The notes under the pieces are model-generated. The model was given only the letters and a program-made list of their open reading frames with translations. It was not told the origin of the DNA and did no database searches. The position numbers and the translations under genes were made by a program. From Sphingobium abikonense NBRC 16140 (lineage in GTDB: Bacteria > Pseudomonadota > Alphaproteobacteria > Sphingomonadales > Sphingomonadaceae): DNA of 64,000 bases. The stretch spans positions 186,001 through 250,000 of the forward strand of contig NZ_BCYT01000005.1 of assembly GCF_001598335.1 (NCBI RefSeq), written 5' to 3'. Below, in pieces: positions 35,495-43,964 of the stretch; the stretch's first letter is position 1; each line of letters starts with the position of its first letter.

Positions 35495-35884
35495 TCAGGC
35501 GTTGCCCGCGACCGGCGCGTCGACAAAGCCCCACATCCGTTCCAGATTGTAGAAGCTGCGCACTTCGGGCCGGAACAGGTGGACAATAACGTCGCCTGCG
35601 TCGATCAGCACCCAGTCGGCGACCGGCAGGCCCTCGACACGCGCGGAGCGCCCGGTTTCCTTCTTGATCCTTTCGGCCAGATGCTGGGCCATTGCCGCGA
35701 CCTGGCGCGACGAACGGCCGCTTGCGATCACCATGTGATCGGCGATGCTGCTTTTGCCTTCAAGGGGAATGGAGATGGTTTCCTGCGCCTGGTCGTCGTC
35801 GAGCGACTGCATGACAAGGGCGTGCAGGGCGGCCACGGAATCGGCGCTTTGCGCGATGTCGTTGGCAGGGGCGGGGCTGGTCAA
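35495..35884 (-). CDS. rsfS: Ribosomal silencing factor RsfS
   Basis: The 129-residue protein shows the Iojap/RsfS core: DHMVIASGRSSRQVAAMAQHLAERIKKE, EGLPVADWVLIDAGDVIVHLF and PEVRSFYNLERMW. RsfS binds uL14 on the 50S subunit and blocks subunit joining during starvation. It follows nadD by 12 bases, the usual nadD-rsfS pairing. Confidence 0.94.
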   Translation of the reverse strand: MTSPAPANDIAQSADSVAALHALVMQSLDDDQAQETISIPLEGKSSIADHMVIASGRSSRQVAAMAQHLAERIKKETGRSARVEGLPVADWVLIDAGDVIVHLFRPEVRSFYNLERMWGFVDAPVAGNA

Positions 35885-35896
35885 ATAAACTCCAAT

Positions 35897-36526
35897 CTAG
35901 ACGATATACCGGCGCGTGAGCGGATCGCGCACACGCGTTGCTTCATATTCGCGATGCCAGAGGGGGTCCGCCTGCCGCAGCAGGGTCGCCGATCTTGGAT
36001 CAGGGCGGAAGCGCAATAGCACGAGCGCCGGCACTCTCCAATTCGTCCAGTCTGCACTCTGGCGCGCGGGCCGGACGAAGCGCCGCAGCCAGCTCATGGC
36101 CGCAGAGCCACGGGCACCCGCATCATAGCCCGGACGGGCGATCACCGCAATGGGCATTAGATGGGCGATCCCGCGCCAATTCTTCCACCGGCTGAATTGC
36201 GCCAGATTGTCGGCCCCCATCAACCAGATGAATTCGTGGCGCGGGTAGCGCAGGCGCAGGGCGCGCAGCGTGTCGATCGTGTAGCGCGTGCCCAATTGCC
36301 GCTCGATCGCGGTGGCGCGGATCGGCGCGCGGCGTGCGACCTCGCGCGCATGGGCCAAGCGCGCGGGCAGCGGCGCCATCCCCTTTTCCGGTTTCAGCGG
36401 ATTGCCCGGCGATACCAGCCACCAGACTTCGTCCAGGTCGAGCGCGTTGCGCGCGAAAAGCGATATCGCCCTATGTCCGCCATGCGCCGGATTGAAGGAG
36501 CCGCCCAGCAAGCCGATGCGTGTCAT
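35897..36526 (-). CDS. nadD: Nicotinate-nucleotide adenylyltransferase
   Basis: The 209-residue enzyme has GLLGGSFNPAHGGHRAISL (the GGH nucleotidyltransferase motif), DEVWWLVSPGNPLK, TRYTIDTLRALR and FIWLMGADNLAQFSRW. It joins nicotinate mononucleotide and ATP to form deamido-NAD. The C-terminal ISRS-like ATP motif is less obvious than in E. coli and the tail ends ATRVRDPLTRRYIV. It leads the nadD-rsfS-rlmH-envC run; nadE lies at 39.3 kb. Confidence 0.92.
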   Translation of the reverse strand: MTRIGLLGGSFNPAHGGHRAISLFARNALDLDEVWWLVSPGNPLKPEKGMAPLPARLAHAREVARRAPIRATAIERQLGTRYTIDTLRALRLRYPRHEFIWLMGADNLAQFSRWKNWRGIAHLMPIAVIARPGYDAGARGSAAMSWLRRFVRPARQSADWTNWRVPALVLLRFRPDPRSATLLRQADPLWHREYEATRVRDPLTRRYIV

Positions 36527-36568
36527 CCTTGCGCCCTGCGAGGGCGCAGCCGATGGGCCATGCCTGCG

Positions 36569-37393
36569 TCAGCCGTGATCATGATCGTGATGATGGCCAT
36601 CGCTTGCGCCATGAATGGCCTCCAGCACATCCTCCAGCCGCGCCGGATCGCCCAGCGCCAGGACATGGCCTTCGCTCGTCGCGGTCAGCGGCTCGCCATT
36701 CCAGTCGCACATCACCCCGCCTGCTCCTTCGACCACCGGAACCAGCGCCGCAAAATCATAGCTTTGCAGGCCCGATTCGATGACGATGTCCAAGAAGCCC
36801 GACGCGAGCAGGCCATAATTATAGCAATCCCCGCCATAGACCGGCCCCTGCCGTGGCGCGCCGCCCGACACCGCTGCGACCAGCGCCATATAATGGGGCA
36901 CGTCGCCCTCAGCGAACAAATGCGGGCTGGTGGTCGCGATGCCCGCGCCCTCCAGGCTGCGGCAGGCGCGCGTGCGGACGGGCGTGCCGTTGAAGGTGGT
37001 GGGCTGTCCGCTCATCCCCGCCCATCGTTCGCGGGCGATCGGCTGATCGATGATCCCGATCGTCGGCCACCCGCTTTGGGTCAGCGCGATCAGCGTGCCG
37101 AATATCGGACGCCCAGCAATGAAGCTGCGCGTGCCATCGATCGGATCGAGGATCCAGATCCGCTCGGCATCGGTGCGAACCGATCCATATTCCTCGCCGA
37201 TGATGCCGTCATCGGGGCGCTCCTGCTCCAATATCGTGCGGATCGCGGCCTCCGCAGCGCGGTCCGCCTCCGTCACCGGCGACTTGTCCGCCTTGATCTC
37301 CAGATCATAGCGGGCGCGGAAGAAGGGGCGAATCGCTTCTCCGGCGGCATCGGCAAGGCGGTTGGCCAGGGCCAGGTCATCGCGGGTCGTCAT
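36569..37393 (-). CDS. HisN-like histidinol-phosphatase (inositol monophosphatase family)
   Basis: The 274-residue protein has the IMPase motifs GEEYGSVR (metal Glu), WILDPIDGTRSFIAG (metal Asp residues) and SYDFAALVPVVEGAGG. The full pattern, including TEADRAAEAAIR, fits the HisN subgroup that dephosphorylates L-histidinol phosphate. It ends in an unusual histidine/aspartate-rich tail (GHHHDHDHG, last nine residues) that may bind metal. It could also act on inositol phosphates; the subgroup call is by motif only. Confidence 0.88.
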   Translation of the reverse strand: MTTRDDLALANRLADAAGEAIRPFFRARYDLEIKADKSPVTEADRAAEAAIRTILEQERPDDGIIGEEYGSVRTDAERIWILDPIDGTRSFIAGRPIFGTLIALTQSGWPTIGIIDQPIARERWAGMSGQPTTFNGTPVRTRACRSLEGAGIATTSPHLFAEGDVPHYMALVAAVSGGAPRQGPVYGGDCYNYGLLASGFLDIVIESGLQSYDFAALVPVVEGAGGVMCDWNGEPLTATSEGHVLALGDPARLEDVLEAIHGASDGHHHDHDHG

Positions 37394-37459
37394 GGCGGCA
37401 TGCCTAGCTGCTGATCCCGCTTTGCGCTACCCTCGTGCGATGATCGCAAGGAGAGGACA

Positions 37460-37900
37460 ATGCCCGGTTCCCCTGTCATTCCATGCCTGCGCTATGCCGA
37501 CGCGCCGGCCGCCATCGCTTTCCTGTGCGCCGCCTTCGGCTTTCAAAAACATGCCGTCTATGCCGACGATGTGGATAGCGGCGTCATCCATCATGCGCAG
37601 CTGTCATTAGGCGACGGGATGGTGATGCTGGGCAGCGTCAGGGATGGGGAGGGCGAATCGCTCTACACCTGGTCCACCGTGCGCGATCTGGGCGGCACCA
37701 CGGCCTGCGTCTACATGGTCGTGGCCGATGTGGATGCCCATTGCCTGCACGCCCGCAATGAAGGGGCCGTGGTGGTCGACGAGCCGCACGACAATCCCGG
37801 CTATCCGGGGCGCGGCTATACGGCGCTTGATCCGGAGGGGAATGTCTGGAGCTTTGGCAGCTATGACCCCTGGGCGCCGCCGCCGGACGAAGGCGATTAA
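37460..37900 (+). CDS. VOC-family (glyoxalase-like) protein
   Basis: The 146-residue protein is a single vicinal-oxygen-chelate domain: CLRYADAPAAIAFLCAAFGFQKHAVY, HHAQLSLGDGMVMLGSV, ACVYMVVADVDAHCLHARNEGA and GRGYTALDPEGNVWSFGSYDPW. Members include glyoxalase-like and resistance proteins. No specific substrate is visible. AAGGAGAGG precedes the start. Confidence 0.88.
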   Translation: MPGSPVIPCLRYADAPAAIAFLCAAFGFQKHAVYADDVDSGVIHHAQLSLGDGMVMLGSVRDGEGESLYTWSTVRDLGGTTACVYMVVADVDAHCLHARNEGAVVVDEPHDNPGYPGRGYTALDPEGNVWSFGSYDPWAPPPDEGD

Positions 37901-37966
37901 GTTTTTCGAAACGTCGCCGTCCTAGCCTTCGGGCCTGCACGGAAATGCATGGCCAAGGGGGACTGC

Positions 37967-38203
37967 ATGGCGCTGATCGGTTGGATATTGAGCTTTATCT
38001 GCTTGTTCGCTGGGCTGGCGCTGCGCCAGGACATGCCGATCGGCGGGTCGCTCACCCTCTCCAACCTGCTCATCATCTTTGCGCTGCTGGCCTGCCCGAT
38101 CGTCTGGCGGGAACTGCCGCTCGGCGTGTCGCGCGGGCAGCGGATCGTCGCCGGCTTCGCTCTGGTCTTTGCCCTGCCGATCATCCTGTTCCCGGCGCAC
38201 TGA
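37967..38203 (+). CDS. Small integral membrane protein of unknown function
   Basis: The 78-residue protein has three hydrophobic segments: ALIGWILSFICLFAGLAL, SNLLIIFALLACPIVW and VAGFALVFALPIILF. I recognise no family. The ATG at 37967 follows AAGGGG; an upstream ATG at 37949 is weaker. It converges on prs. Confidence 0.6.
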   Translation: MALIGWILSFICLFAGLALRQDMPIGGSLTLSNLLIIFALLACPIVWRELPLGVSRGQRIVAGFALVFALPIILFPAH

Positions 38204-38223
38204 CACAGCGCGCCGGCGCGGCA

Positions 38224-39159
38224 TCAGTCGAACAGGCTCGACACCGAACTTTCATCCGCGATGCGCTTGATGGCTTCGCCCAGCAGCGGGGCGATGGGCA
38301 GGTGGCGGATGTGGGTTGCGTTGTTTACCGCGTCCGTGCCCTGGATCGAATCGGTGATGACCAGTTCCAGCAGTTCCGACGCTTCGACCCGCGCGACCGC
38401 GCCGCCCGACAAGACGCCATGGCTGACATAGGCGATGACGTCTTCCGCGCCCTCGGCCTTGAGCGCCGCGGCGGCATTGCACAGCGTGCCGGCCGAATCG
38501 ACGATATCGTCGATCAGGATGCAGAAGCGGCCTTTCACGTCGCCGATGATGTTCATGACTTCCGATTCGCCCGCGCGTTCGCGACGCTTGTCGACGATTG
38601 CCAGCGGCGCATTGTCCAGCCGCTTGGCCAGCGCGCGCGCACGCACCACACCGCCGACGTCAGGCGATACGACCGTGATGTTGCGATCGCCGAACCGGGC
38701 CTGGATGTCCGCCGACATGACCGGCGCGCCGAACAGATTGTCGGTGGGGATGTCGAAGAACCCTTGGATCTGCCCGGCGTGCAGGTCGACCGACAGCACG
38801 CGATCGGCGCCCGCCGTGGTGATAAGGTTGGCGACCAGCTTGGCGCTGATCGGGGTCCGGGGCCCGGGCTTGCGATCCTGCCGCGCATAACCGAAATAGG
38901 GGAGCACCGCCGTGATACGCTTGGCCGACGCGCGTTTCAGCGCATCGATCATGATCAGCAATTCCATCAGATTGTCGTTGGTCGGATAGGCCGTCGACTG
39001 GATGACGAACACGTCCTCGCCGCGCACGTTTTCGTGGATTTCGACGAACACCTCTTCATCGGCGAAGCGGCGAACGCTGGCGTCCGTCAGGGGGATTTCA
39101 ATATAATCGGCGATGGCGGCCGCAAGCGGCTTGTTGGAATTGCCGGTCATGAGCTTCAT
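38224..39159 (-). CDS. prs: Ribose-phosphate pyrophosphokinase
   Basis: The 311-residue enzyme has the PRPP synthetase signatures [83 protein letters not shown] and [17 protein letters not shown]. It forms PRPP from ribose-5-phosphate and ATP for nucleotide, histidine and NAD synthesis. The ATG at 39159 is chosen over an in-frame TTG at 39165. It is divergent from nadE. Confidence 0.97.
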   Translation of the reverse strand: MKLMTGNSNKPLAAAIADYIEIPLTDASVRRFADEEVFVEIHENVRGEDVFVIQSTAYPTNDNLMELLIMIDALKRASAKRITAVLPYFGYARQDRKPGPRTPISAKLVANLITTAGADRVLSVDLHAGQIQGFFDIPTDNLFGAPVMSADIQARFGDRNITVVSPDVGGVVRARALAKRLDNAPLAIVDKRRERAGESEVMNIIGDVKGRFCILIDDIVDSAGTLCNAAAALKAEGAEDVIAYVSHGVLSGGAVARVEASELLELVITDSIQGTDAVNNATHIRHLPIAPLLGEAIKRIADESSVSSLFD

Positions 39160-39247
39160 GGCCAAAACCCCCAGGCTTAGGTGACGTGACGAATTGATGA
39201 CGCTGCGCGAGACGCGGCCCCTTTAGCGGGGGGAGCCCATGGTGGAA

Positions 39248-39265
39248 AGGCGCTTTTGCGCCTTA
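39248..39265. other. Hairpin in the prs/nadE divergent region
   Basis: AAGGCGC (39248-39254) and GCGCCTT (39259-39265) pair perfectly around TTTT. It lies 26 bases before the nadE start, so it would be in the nadE leader or at its promoter. No specific factor can be assigned. Confidence 0.35.
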
Positions 39266-39291
39266 GGCCAAAATGCACTAGGGCGCGCGCC

Positions 39292-40953
39292 ATGACCGAC
39301 AAACTCGTGATCGCGCTCGCGCAGATGACCCAGTCCATGGGCGACCTCAAGGCCAATGCCGACGCCATGCTGGAATGGCGCGCGCGGGCGCAGGGCGCTG
39401 ACCTGATCGTCTTTCCCGAATTGCAGCTGATCGGTTATCCGCCAGAGGATCTGGTGCTGAAACCCGCTCTGGTGACGCAGGCCGATTATCAGCTCGACCG
39501 CTTGGCCCAGGAAACCGCCGATGGCGGCCCGGCCATGCTGGTGGGCACGGTGGTCGCGGCGCAGGGCGTGCTGTTCAACGTCGTCGCCTTGCTCGATAAT
39601 GGCGCCGTCACCACGGTGCGCGCCAAGCGCGAATTGCCCAATTACGGCACGTTCGATGAAAAGCGGCTGTTCGCGCCCGGGCCGCTCCCCGCGCCGATTG
39701 ATTTTCGCGGGGTGAAGTTCGGCGTGCCGATCTGCGAGGATATCTGGTTCCCCTTCGTCACCGCGCATCTGAAGGCGCAAGGCGCGAAAATCCTGATCAG
39801 CCCCAATGGCAGCCCGTTCGAAGTGGACAAGGACGATCGCCGGCTGAACGCGGTTGCCGGCACGCGCGTGCGCGAAACCGGCCTGCCGCTTGCCTATCTC
39901 AACCGGGTCGGCGGGCAGGATGAACTGGTGTTCGATGGCGCATCCTTCGTCATGAATGCCGATCTGTCCGTTGCGCAGCAGCTTCCCGACTGGGAAGAGA
40001 CGCTGGTCCTGACGCAATGGGAAAAATGGGACGGGCAGTGGGTCTGCCTGCCCGGCGACCGGCATGAACTCGATCCGCGCCCGGCCGATATCTATAATGC
40101 CATGGTGCTGGGGCTGCGCGACTATGTGAACCGCAACCGTTTTCCCGGCGTGGTGCTGGGCCTGTCGGGCGGCATCGACTCCGCCCTGTCTGCCGCCGTC
40201 GCGGTCGATGCCCTGGGCGCGGACCGCGTCTGGTGCGTGATGATGCCTTCGCGCTTCACCAGTCAGGACAGTCTGGACGATGCGGTCGAATGCGCGCGCC
40301 TGCTGGGCGTGCGCTACGACATCATCCCGATCGCGCCGGCGGTCGGGGCGTTCGATGCCATGCTGGGTCCGGTCTTCGACGGGCGCGCGCCCGACCTCAC
40401 CGAAGAAAATCTCCAGTCCCGCATTCGCGGCGTGACGCTCATGGGCCTGTCCAACAAGTTCGGGCACATGCTGCTCACCACCGGCAACAAGAGCGAAATG
40501 TCGGTCGGCTATGCCACCATCTATGGCGACATGGCCGGCGGCTATTCGGTGTTGAAGGACGCCTACAAGACGACGGTGTTTGACCTTAGCCGTTGGCGCA
40601 ATGCCCATGTCCCCTCGCTTGGGGCGGGCATGGGACCGGCAGGCCCGGTCATGCCCGAGCGTGTCATCACCAAGCCGCCCAGCGCCGAGCTGCGCGCCGA
40701 TCAGCGTGATGACGACAGCCTGCCGCCCTATGAGATACTTGACCCCATTCTCTATGGCCTGGTCGAGGAGGAATTGTCGGTCGATGATCTGGTCGCGCGC
40801 GGTTTTGAAAAAGAGACGGTCGCCCGGATCGAGCGCCTGCTCTACGTCGCTGAATATAAGCGTCGCCAGGCCCCGCCGGGCGTGAAGCTGGGCATCCGCA
40901 ACTTCGGCCGCGACCGCCGCTATCCCATCACCAATGCGTTTCGCACCATCTAA
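39292..40953 (+). CDS. nadE: Glutamine-dependent NAD+ synthetase
   Basis: The 553-residue protein fuses an N-terminal nitrilase-type glutaminase (DLIVFPELQLIGYPPEDL, with Glu; RELPNYGTFDEKRLFAPG, with Lys; FGVPICEDIWFP, with the catalytic Cys) to a C-terminal synthetase with VLGLSGGIDSALSAAVAV and TTGNKSEMSVGYATIYGDM. It amidates deamido-NAD with glutamine-derived ammonia. nadD, earlier in the window, makes its substrate. The ATG at 39292 is chosen over the upstream frame start. Confidence 0.97.
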   Translation: MTDKLVIALAQMTQSMGDLKANADAMLEWRARAQGADLIVFPELQLIGYPPEDLVLKPALVTQADYQLDRLAQETADGGPAMLVGTVVAAQGVLFNVVALLDNGAVTTVRAKRELPNYGTFDEKRLFAPGPLPAPIDFRGVKFGVPICEDIWFPFVTAHLKAQGAKILISPNGSPFEVDKDDRRLNAVAGTRVRETGLPLAYLNRVGGQDELVFDGASFVMNADLSVAQQLPDWEETLVLTQWEKWDGQWVCLPGDRHELDPRPADIYNAMVLGLRDYVNRNRFPGVVLGLSGGIDSALSAAVAVDALGADRVWCVMMPSRFTSQDSLDDAVECARLLGVRYDIIPIAPAVGAFDAMLGPVFDGRAPDLTEENLQSRIRGVTLMGLSNKFGHMLLTTGNKSEMSVGYATIYGDMAGGYSVLKDAYKTTVFDLSRWRNAHVPSLGAGMGPAGPVMPERVITKPPSAELRADQRDDDSLPPYEILDPILYGLVEEELSVDDLVARGFEKETVARIERLLYVAEYKRRQAPPGVKLGIRNFGRDRRYPITNAFRTI

Positions 40954-40970
40954 GAGCGCCAGACAATCCC

Positions 40971-42299
40971 ATGACCGTCATCACCCGTTTTGCGCCCTCG
41001 CCCACTGGCCATCTTCATGTCGGCAATATCCGCGCGGCGCTCCACAACTGGCTGTGGGCACGCAAGTCCGGCGGCCGCTTCCTGCTGCGTCTCGACGACA
41101 CTGATCTGGAACGCTCGCGCCCCGAATATGCCGATGCGATCAGGGCCGATCTTGAGTGGCTTGGCCTCCATTGGGACGGTGAAGAAAAGCAGTCGGACCG
41201 TTTTGCCCTCTATGAAGATCGCTTCGAGGCGCTAAAGGCCGCCGGCCGCGTCTACCCGGCATATGAAACCAGCCAGGAACTGGACCTGCGCCGCAAGATA
41301 TTGTTGGGGCGCGGCCTGCCGCCCGTCTATGATCGCGCCGCGCTGGCGCTGACTCCCGATCAGATCGCGGCTTATGAAGCCGAAGGGCGCGCGCCGCACT
41401 GGCGCTTCAGGCTGGACCATGACCGGCCCATCGTCTGGACCGACCTTATCCGGGGCGAACAGCGGTTCGACCCCAAACTCCTGTCCGACCCGGTGATCCG
41501 CCGCGCCGACGGGTCCTGGCTCTACATGCTGCCGTCCGTGATCGACGATATCGACATGGGCGTCACGCACGTCCTGCGCGGCGAAGATCATGTGTCCAAC
41601 ACCGCGACCCAGATACAGATGTTTGACGCATTGGGCGCGCCGCTGCCGCACTTCGCCCACGAAGCATTGCTGACCGGCAGCGAAGGCAAGCTGTCGAAGC
41701 GCCTCGGCTCGCTCGGCGTCGCCCATTTTCGTGAGGCGGGTTTGGAAGCATCCGCCATCGCCTCGCTGCTGGCGCGGCTCGGATCCTCGCAGCCTATTGA
41801 ACCTTTCGTCGATAGGCAGCCGCTGATCGACAGTTTCGATTTCGCCCATTTCGGCCGCGCACCCGCGCGCTTCGACGAGGGGGAGCTGGCCGCGCTCAAC
41901 CAGAAGATCGTTCACTTGCTTCCCTATGAAGCCGTCGCTGATCGCCTTCCCACCGGCATGAACGCGGCGGCGTGGGAGGCGATCCGGCCCAATCTGGAAA
42001 CGCTTTCCGGCGCGGCTGACTGGTGGCGGATCGTCACCGGCCCGATTGCAGCCCCCGCGGTGGCGGAGGAGGATCGGGACTTCCTCGCCATGGCGCATCG
42101 CATCCTGTCCGACGCTGCCTTTGATGCGGATATCTGGCGCACGCTGACCGGCGCGCTCAAGGACGAGACGGGCCGGAAGGGGAAGACGCTCTTCCTGCCG
42201 CTCCGGCGCGCGCTGACGGGCCTTGACCATGGCCCCGATATGGCGCAGCTATTGCCGCTGCTTGGCAAAGATCAGGCATTGGCGCGGTTGGCGAATTGA
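40971..42299 (+). CDS. gltX: Glutamate-tRNA ligase
   Basis: The 442-residue class I synthetase has the HIGH-type motif FAPSPTGHLHVGNIRAAL, RLDDTDLERSRPEYADAI, VLRGEDHVSNTATQ and a KMSKS-type GKLSKRLGS loop. It charges tRNA-Glu and probably mischarges tRNA-Gln, because alphaproteobacteria often carry two gltX genes and a GatCAB route. The C-terminal anticodon-binding region is helical and somewhat short. It follows nadE by 17 bases. Confidence 0.94.
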   Translation: MTVITRFAPSPTGHLHVGNIRAALHNWLWARKSGGRFLLRLDDTDLERSRPEYADAIRADLEWLGLHWDGEEKQSDRFALYEDRFEALKAAGRVYPAYETSQELDLRRKILLGRGLPPVYDRAALALTPDQIAAYEAEGRAPHWRFRLDHDRPIVWTDLIRGEQRFDPKLLSDPVIRRADGSWLYMLPSVIDDIDMGVTHVLRGEDHVSNTATQIQMFDALGAPLPHFAHEALLTGSEGKLSKRLGSLGVAHFREAGLEASAIASLLARLGSSQPIEPFVDRQPLIDSFDFAHFGRAPARFDEGELAALNQKIVHLLPYEAVADRLPTGMNAAAWEAIRPNLETLSGAADWWRIVTGPIAAPAVAEEDRDFLAMAHRILSDAAFDADIWRTLTGALKDETGRKGKTLFLPLRRALTGLDHGPDMAQLLPLLGKDQALARLAN

Positions 42300-42324
42300 C
42301 GGCAGAAGGGCTGCCAGCGGGCCT

Positions 42325-43074
42325 TCAGCCGCGTATCGTCTCCAGCGCCTTGGCGACCGCCACGATGCCTTCGGGCGCGGCAGCAAAGCCCATATGGGTG
42401 CAATCGACCTCGATCGCGGCGTCCCGCTCGCCAGCGCGCCCCTTGGCGCACTCCGGCAGGATCACGCCATCCCGACGCGACCATAGCGCGATCGTGGGCA
42501 CGGGTGGCTTCTCCTCGCGCGTACAGGGGAAGGGCGGACGATCGACGGGGACGCCCGATACCAGCTGGTAGAGCCGCCAGGCGTGATTGGCACGCGGATC
42601 GCCGGAAAAAGGCGTACCCATCGTCACCACACCGCCGACCTTGTTTCGCGCGAACTTGGCATATTCCCGCGCATATAGACCGCCCAGGCTCCACCCCACC
42701 AGCGTCACCGGCGCGCCGCTTTCCCGGCGGATCGCATCCACGCGCCGGTCGATCTGCTCCAAGCTGTCGGGGCGCGGACCCATATTACGGCCCATGCCCC
42801 AGTCATGCGCCTCATATCCACCAGCGGTCAGAATAGTGCGCAGCCATTCCATCCGCCGCTCCGACGCCATGAGGCCGGGGATCAGCAGCACAGGCCGTCC
42901 GTCGCCCTTGACCTGATCCGCCAGCGCGGCGGCCTGCGCCCGTGTGCGCGCAAGGTCGAACGGCAGCGACAAGTTTCCGAGCAGATGGTTGAGCGAGGGC
43001 AATTCGGCCGGACGCGGCCCGTCCGCCAGGCGGTCCTTCCAGAAATTGCTGACGGCATGGACGTAAGGCGGCAC
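42325..43074 (-). CDS. Alpha/beta hydrolase (lipase/esterase-like)
   Basis: The 249-residue protein has VLLIPGLMASERRMEWLR, the nucleophile elbow VGWSLGGLYAREYA, VVTMGTPFSGDP and the late histidine in CTHMGFAAAPEG. This fits lipase-like or PGAP1-like hydrolases. No ATG occurs near the N-terminus; the GTG at 43074 with TGGAA upstream is the best start, and a TTG at 43165 is unlikely. It converges on gltX. No membrane segment is present. Confidence 0.82.
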   Translation of the reverse strand: MPPYVHAVSNFWKDRLADGPRPAELPSLNHLLGNLSLPFDLARTRAQAAALADQVKGDGRPVLLIPGLMASERRMEWLRTILTAGGYEAHDWGMGRNMGPRPDSLEQIDRRVDAIRRESGAPVTLVGWSLGGLYAREYAKFARNKVGGVVTMGTPFSGDPRANHAWRLYQLVSGVPVDRPPFPCTREEKPPVPTIALWSRRDGVILPECAKGRAGERDAAIEVDCTHMGFAAAPEGIVAVAKALETIRG

Positions 43075-43357
43075 GGGACGATGATTCCAAAAGCGACTGG
43101 GCGAAAGATGACAATATCGTGACAAACGCCGCCGTCGTCCATCAGTTTCACCGCCCGCGACAAACAATTTTCCGTGTGGCGTTCGCGATTGATCGCCAAC
43201 ACCGCGCGCAGCATAGCAACGCTATGGCCGGTATATTCGCTTGGTAAAAAATGGCGGCGGACCGGACGCGTGGCGAACCGCGATCGCCGCAGGCAACAGG
43301 CGCCAGGCGCCACCCGCACTATGCGGCAGGGAACTGCTGGCTTAAGAAAAATGATTT

Positions 43358-43434
43358 TGGTCGGGACGAGAGGATTCGAACCTCCGACCCCCACACCCCC
43401 AGTGTGATGCGCTACCAGGCTGCGCTACGTCCCG
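43358..43434 (-). tRNA. tRNA-Pro (anticodon GGG)
   Basis: The leftward strand folds into a 77-base tRNA. Acceptor arms CGGGACG and CGTCCCG, D arm with AGCGCAGCCTGGTAGCGC, anticodon loop CTGGGGG (anticodon GGG at 43398-43400), T arm GGAGGTTCGAATCCTC and an encoded CCA end (43358-43360) are all present. Confidence 0.96.
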
Positions 43435-43620
43435 ACCGGAGGGCGCCCAATAGAGCCATGATCGCTGTGATGCAAGGGCTCAATCGCAATGGCGCGCGCG
43501 TCTCGCCGCGCGCCCTTATCATATTGCCTCCGCCCCCCTGTCTGTGTTAGCCGCCCGCCCTTGATCCGTGGGTGCTCCAATGGCCGCCCGCGACCGACAG
43601 ACAACAAGGCAGTCCCACCC

Positions 43621-43956
43621 ATGTTCATTACCCCAGCCTTTGCCCAGACCGAGGGCGGGCAAGCCTCCGGCGCCGGTATCCTGGTGCAGATGGCGCCGCT
43701 GGTCCTGATCTTCGTCGTCTTCTATTTCCTGCTCATCCGTCCGCAGCAAAAGAAGATGAAGGCGCACAAGGCCAAGATCGACGCGGTGAAGAAAGGCGAT
43801 CAGGTCGTCACCGGCGGTGGTCTGGTGGGCAAGGTGGTGCGCGTCGATGACATCTATGCCGATGTCGAACTGGCGCCGGGCATGAAGGTCAAGGCGATCA
43901 AGGCGACGCTGACCGACGTCATCGACCCGATGACCGCCAAGCCCGCGAACGACTGA
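43621..43956 (+). CDS. yajC: Preprotein translocase subunit YajC
   Basis: The 111-residue protein has one transmembrane segment (MAPLVLIFVVFYFLLIRPQQKKMKAHK, the YajC signature) and a small cytoplasmic domain with GDQVVTGGGLVGKVVRVDD. YajC is part of the SecDF-YajC complex. It is followed by secD after 8 bases. The start codon is at 43621; upstream frame extension crosses non-coding DNA. Confidence 0.96.
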   Translation: MFITPAFAQTEGGQASGAGILVQMAPLVLIFVVFYFLLIRPQQKKMKAHKAKIDAVKKGDQVVTGGGLVGKVVRVDDIYADVELAPGMKVKAIKATLTDVIDPMTAKPAND

Positions 43957-43964
43957 GCGGCGTC

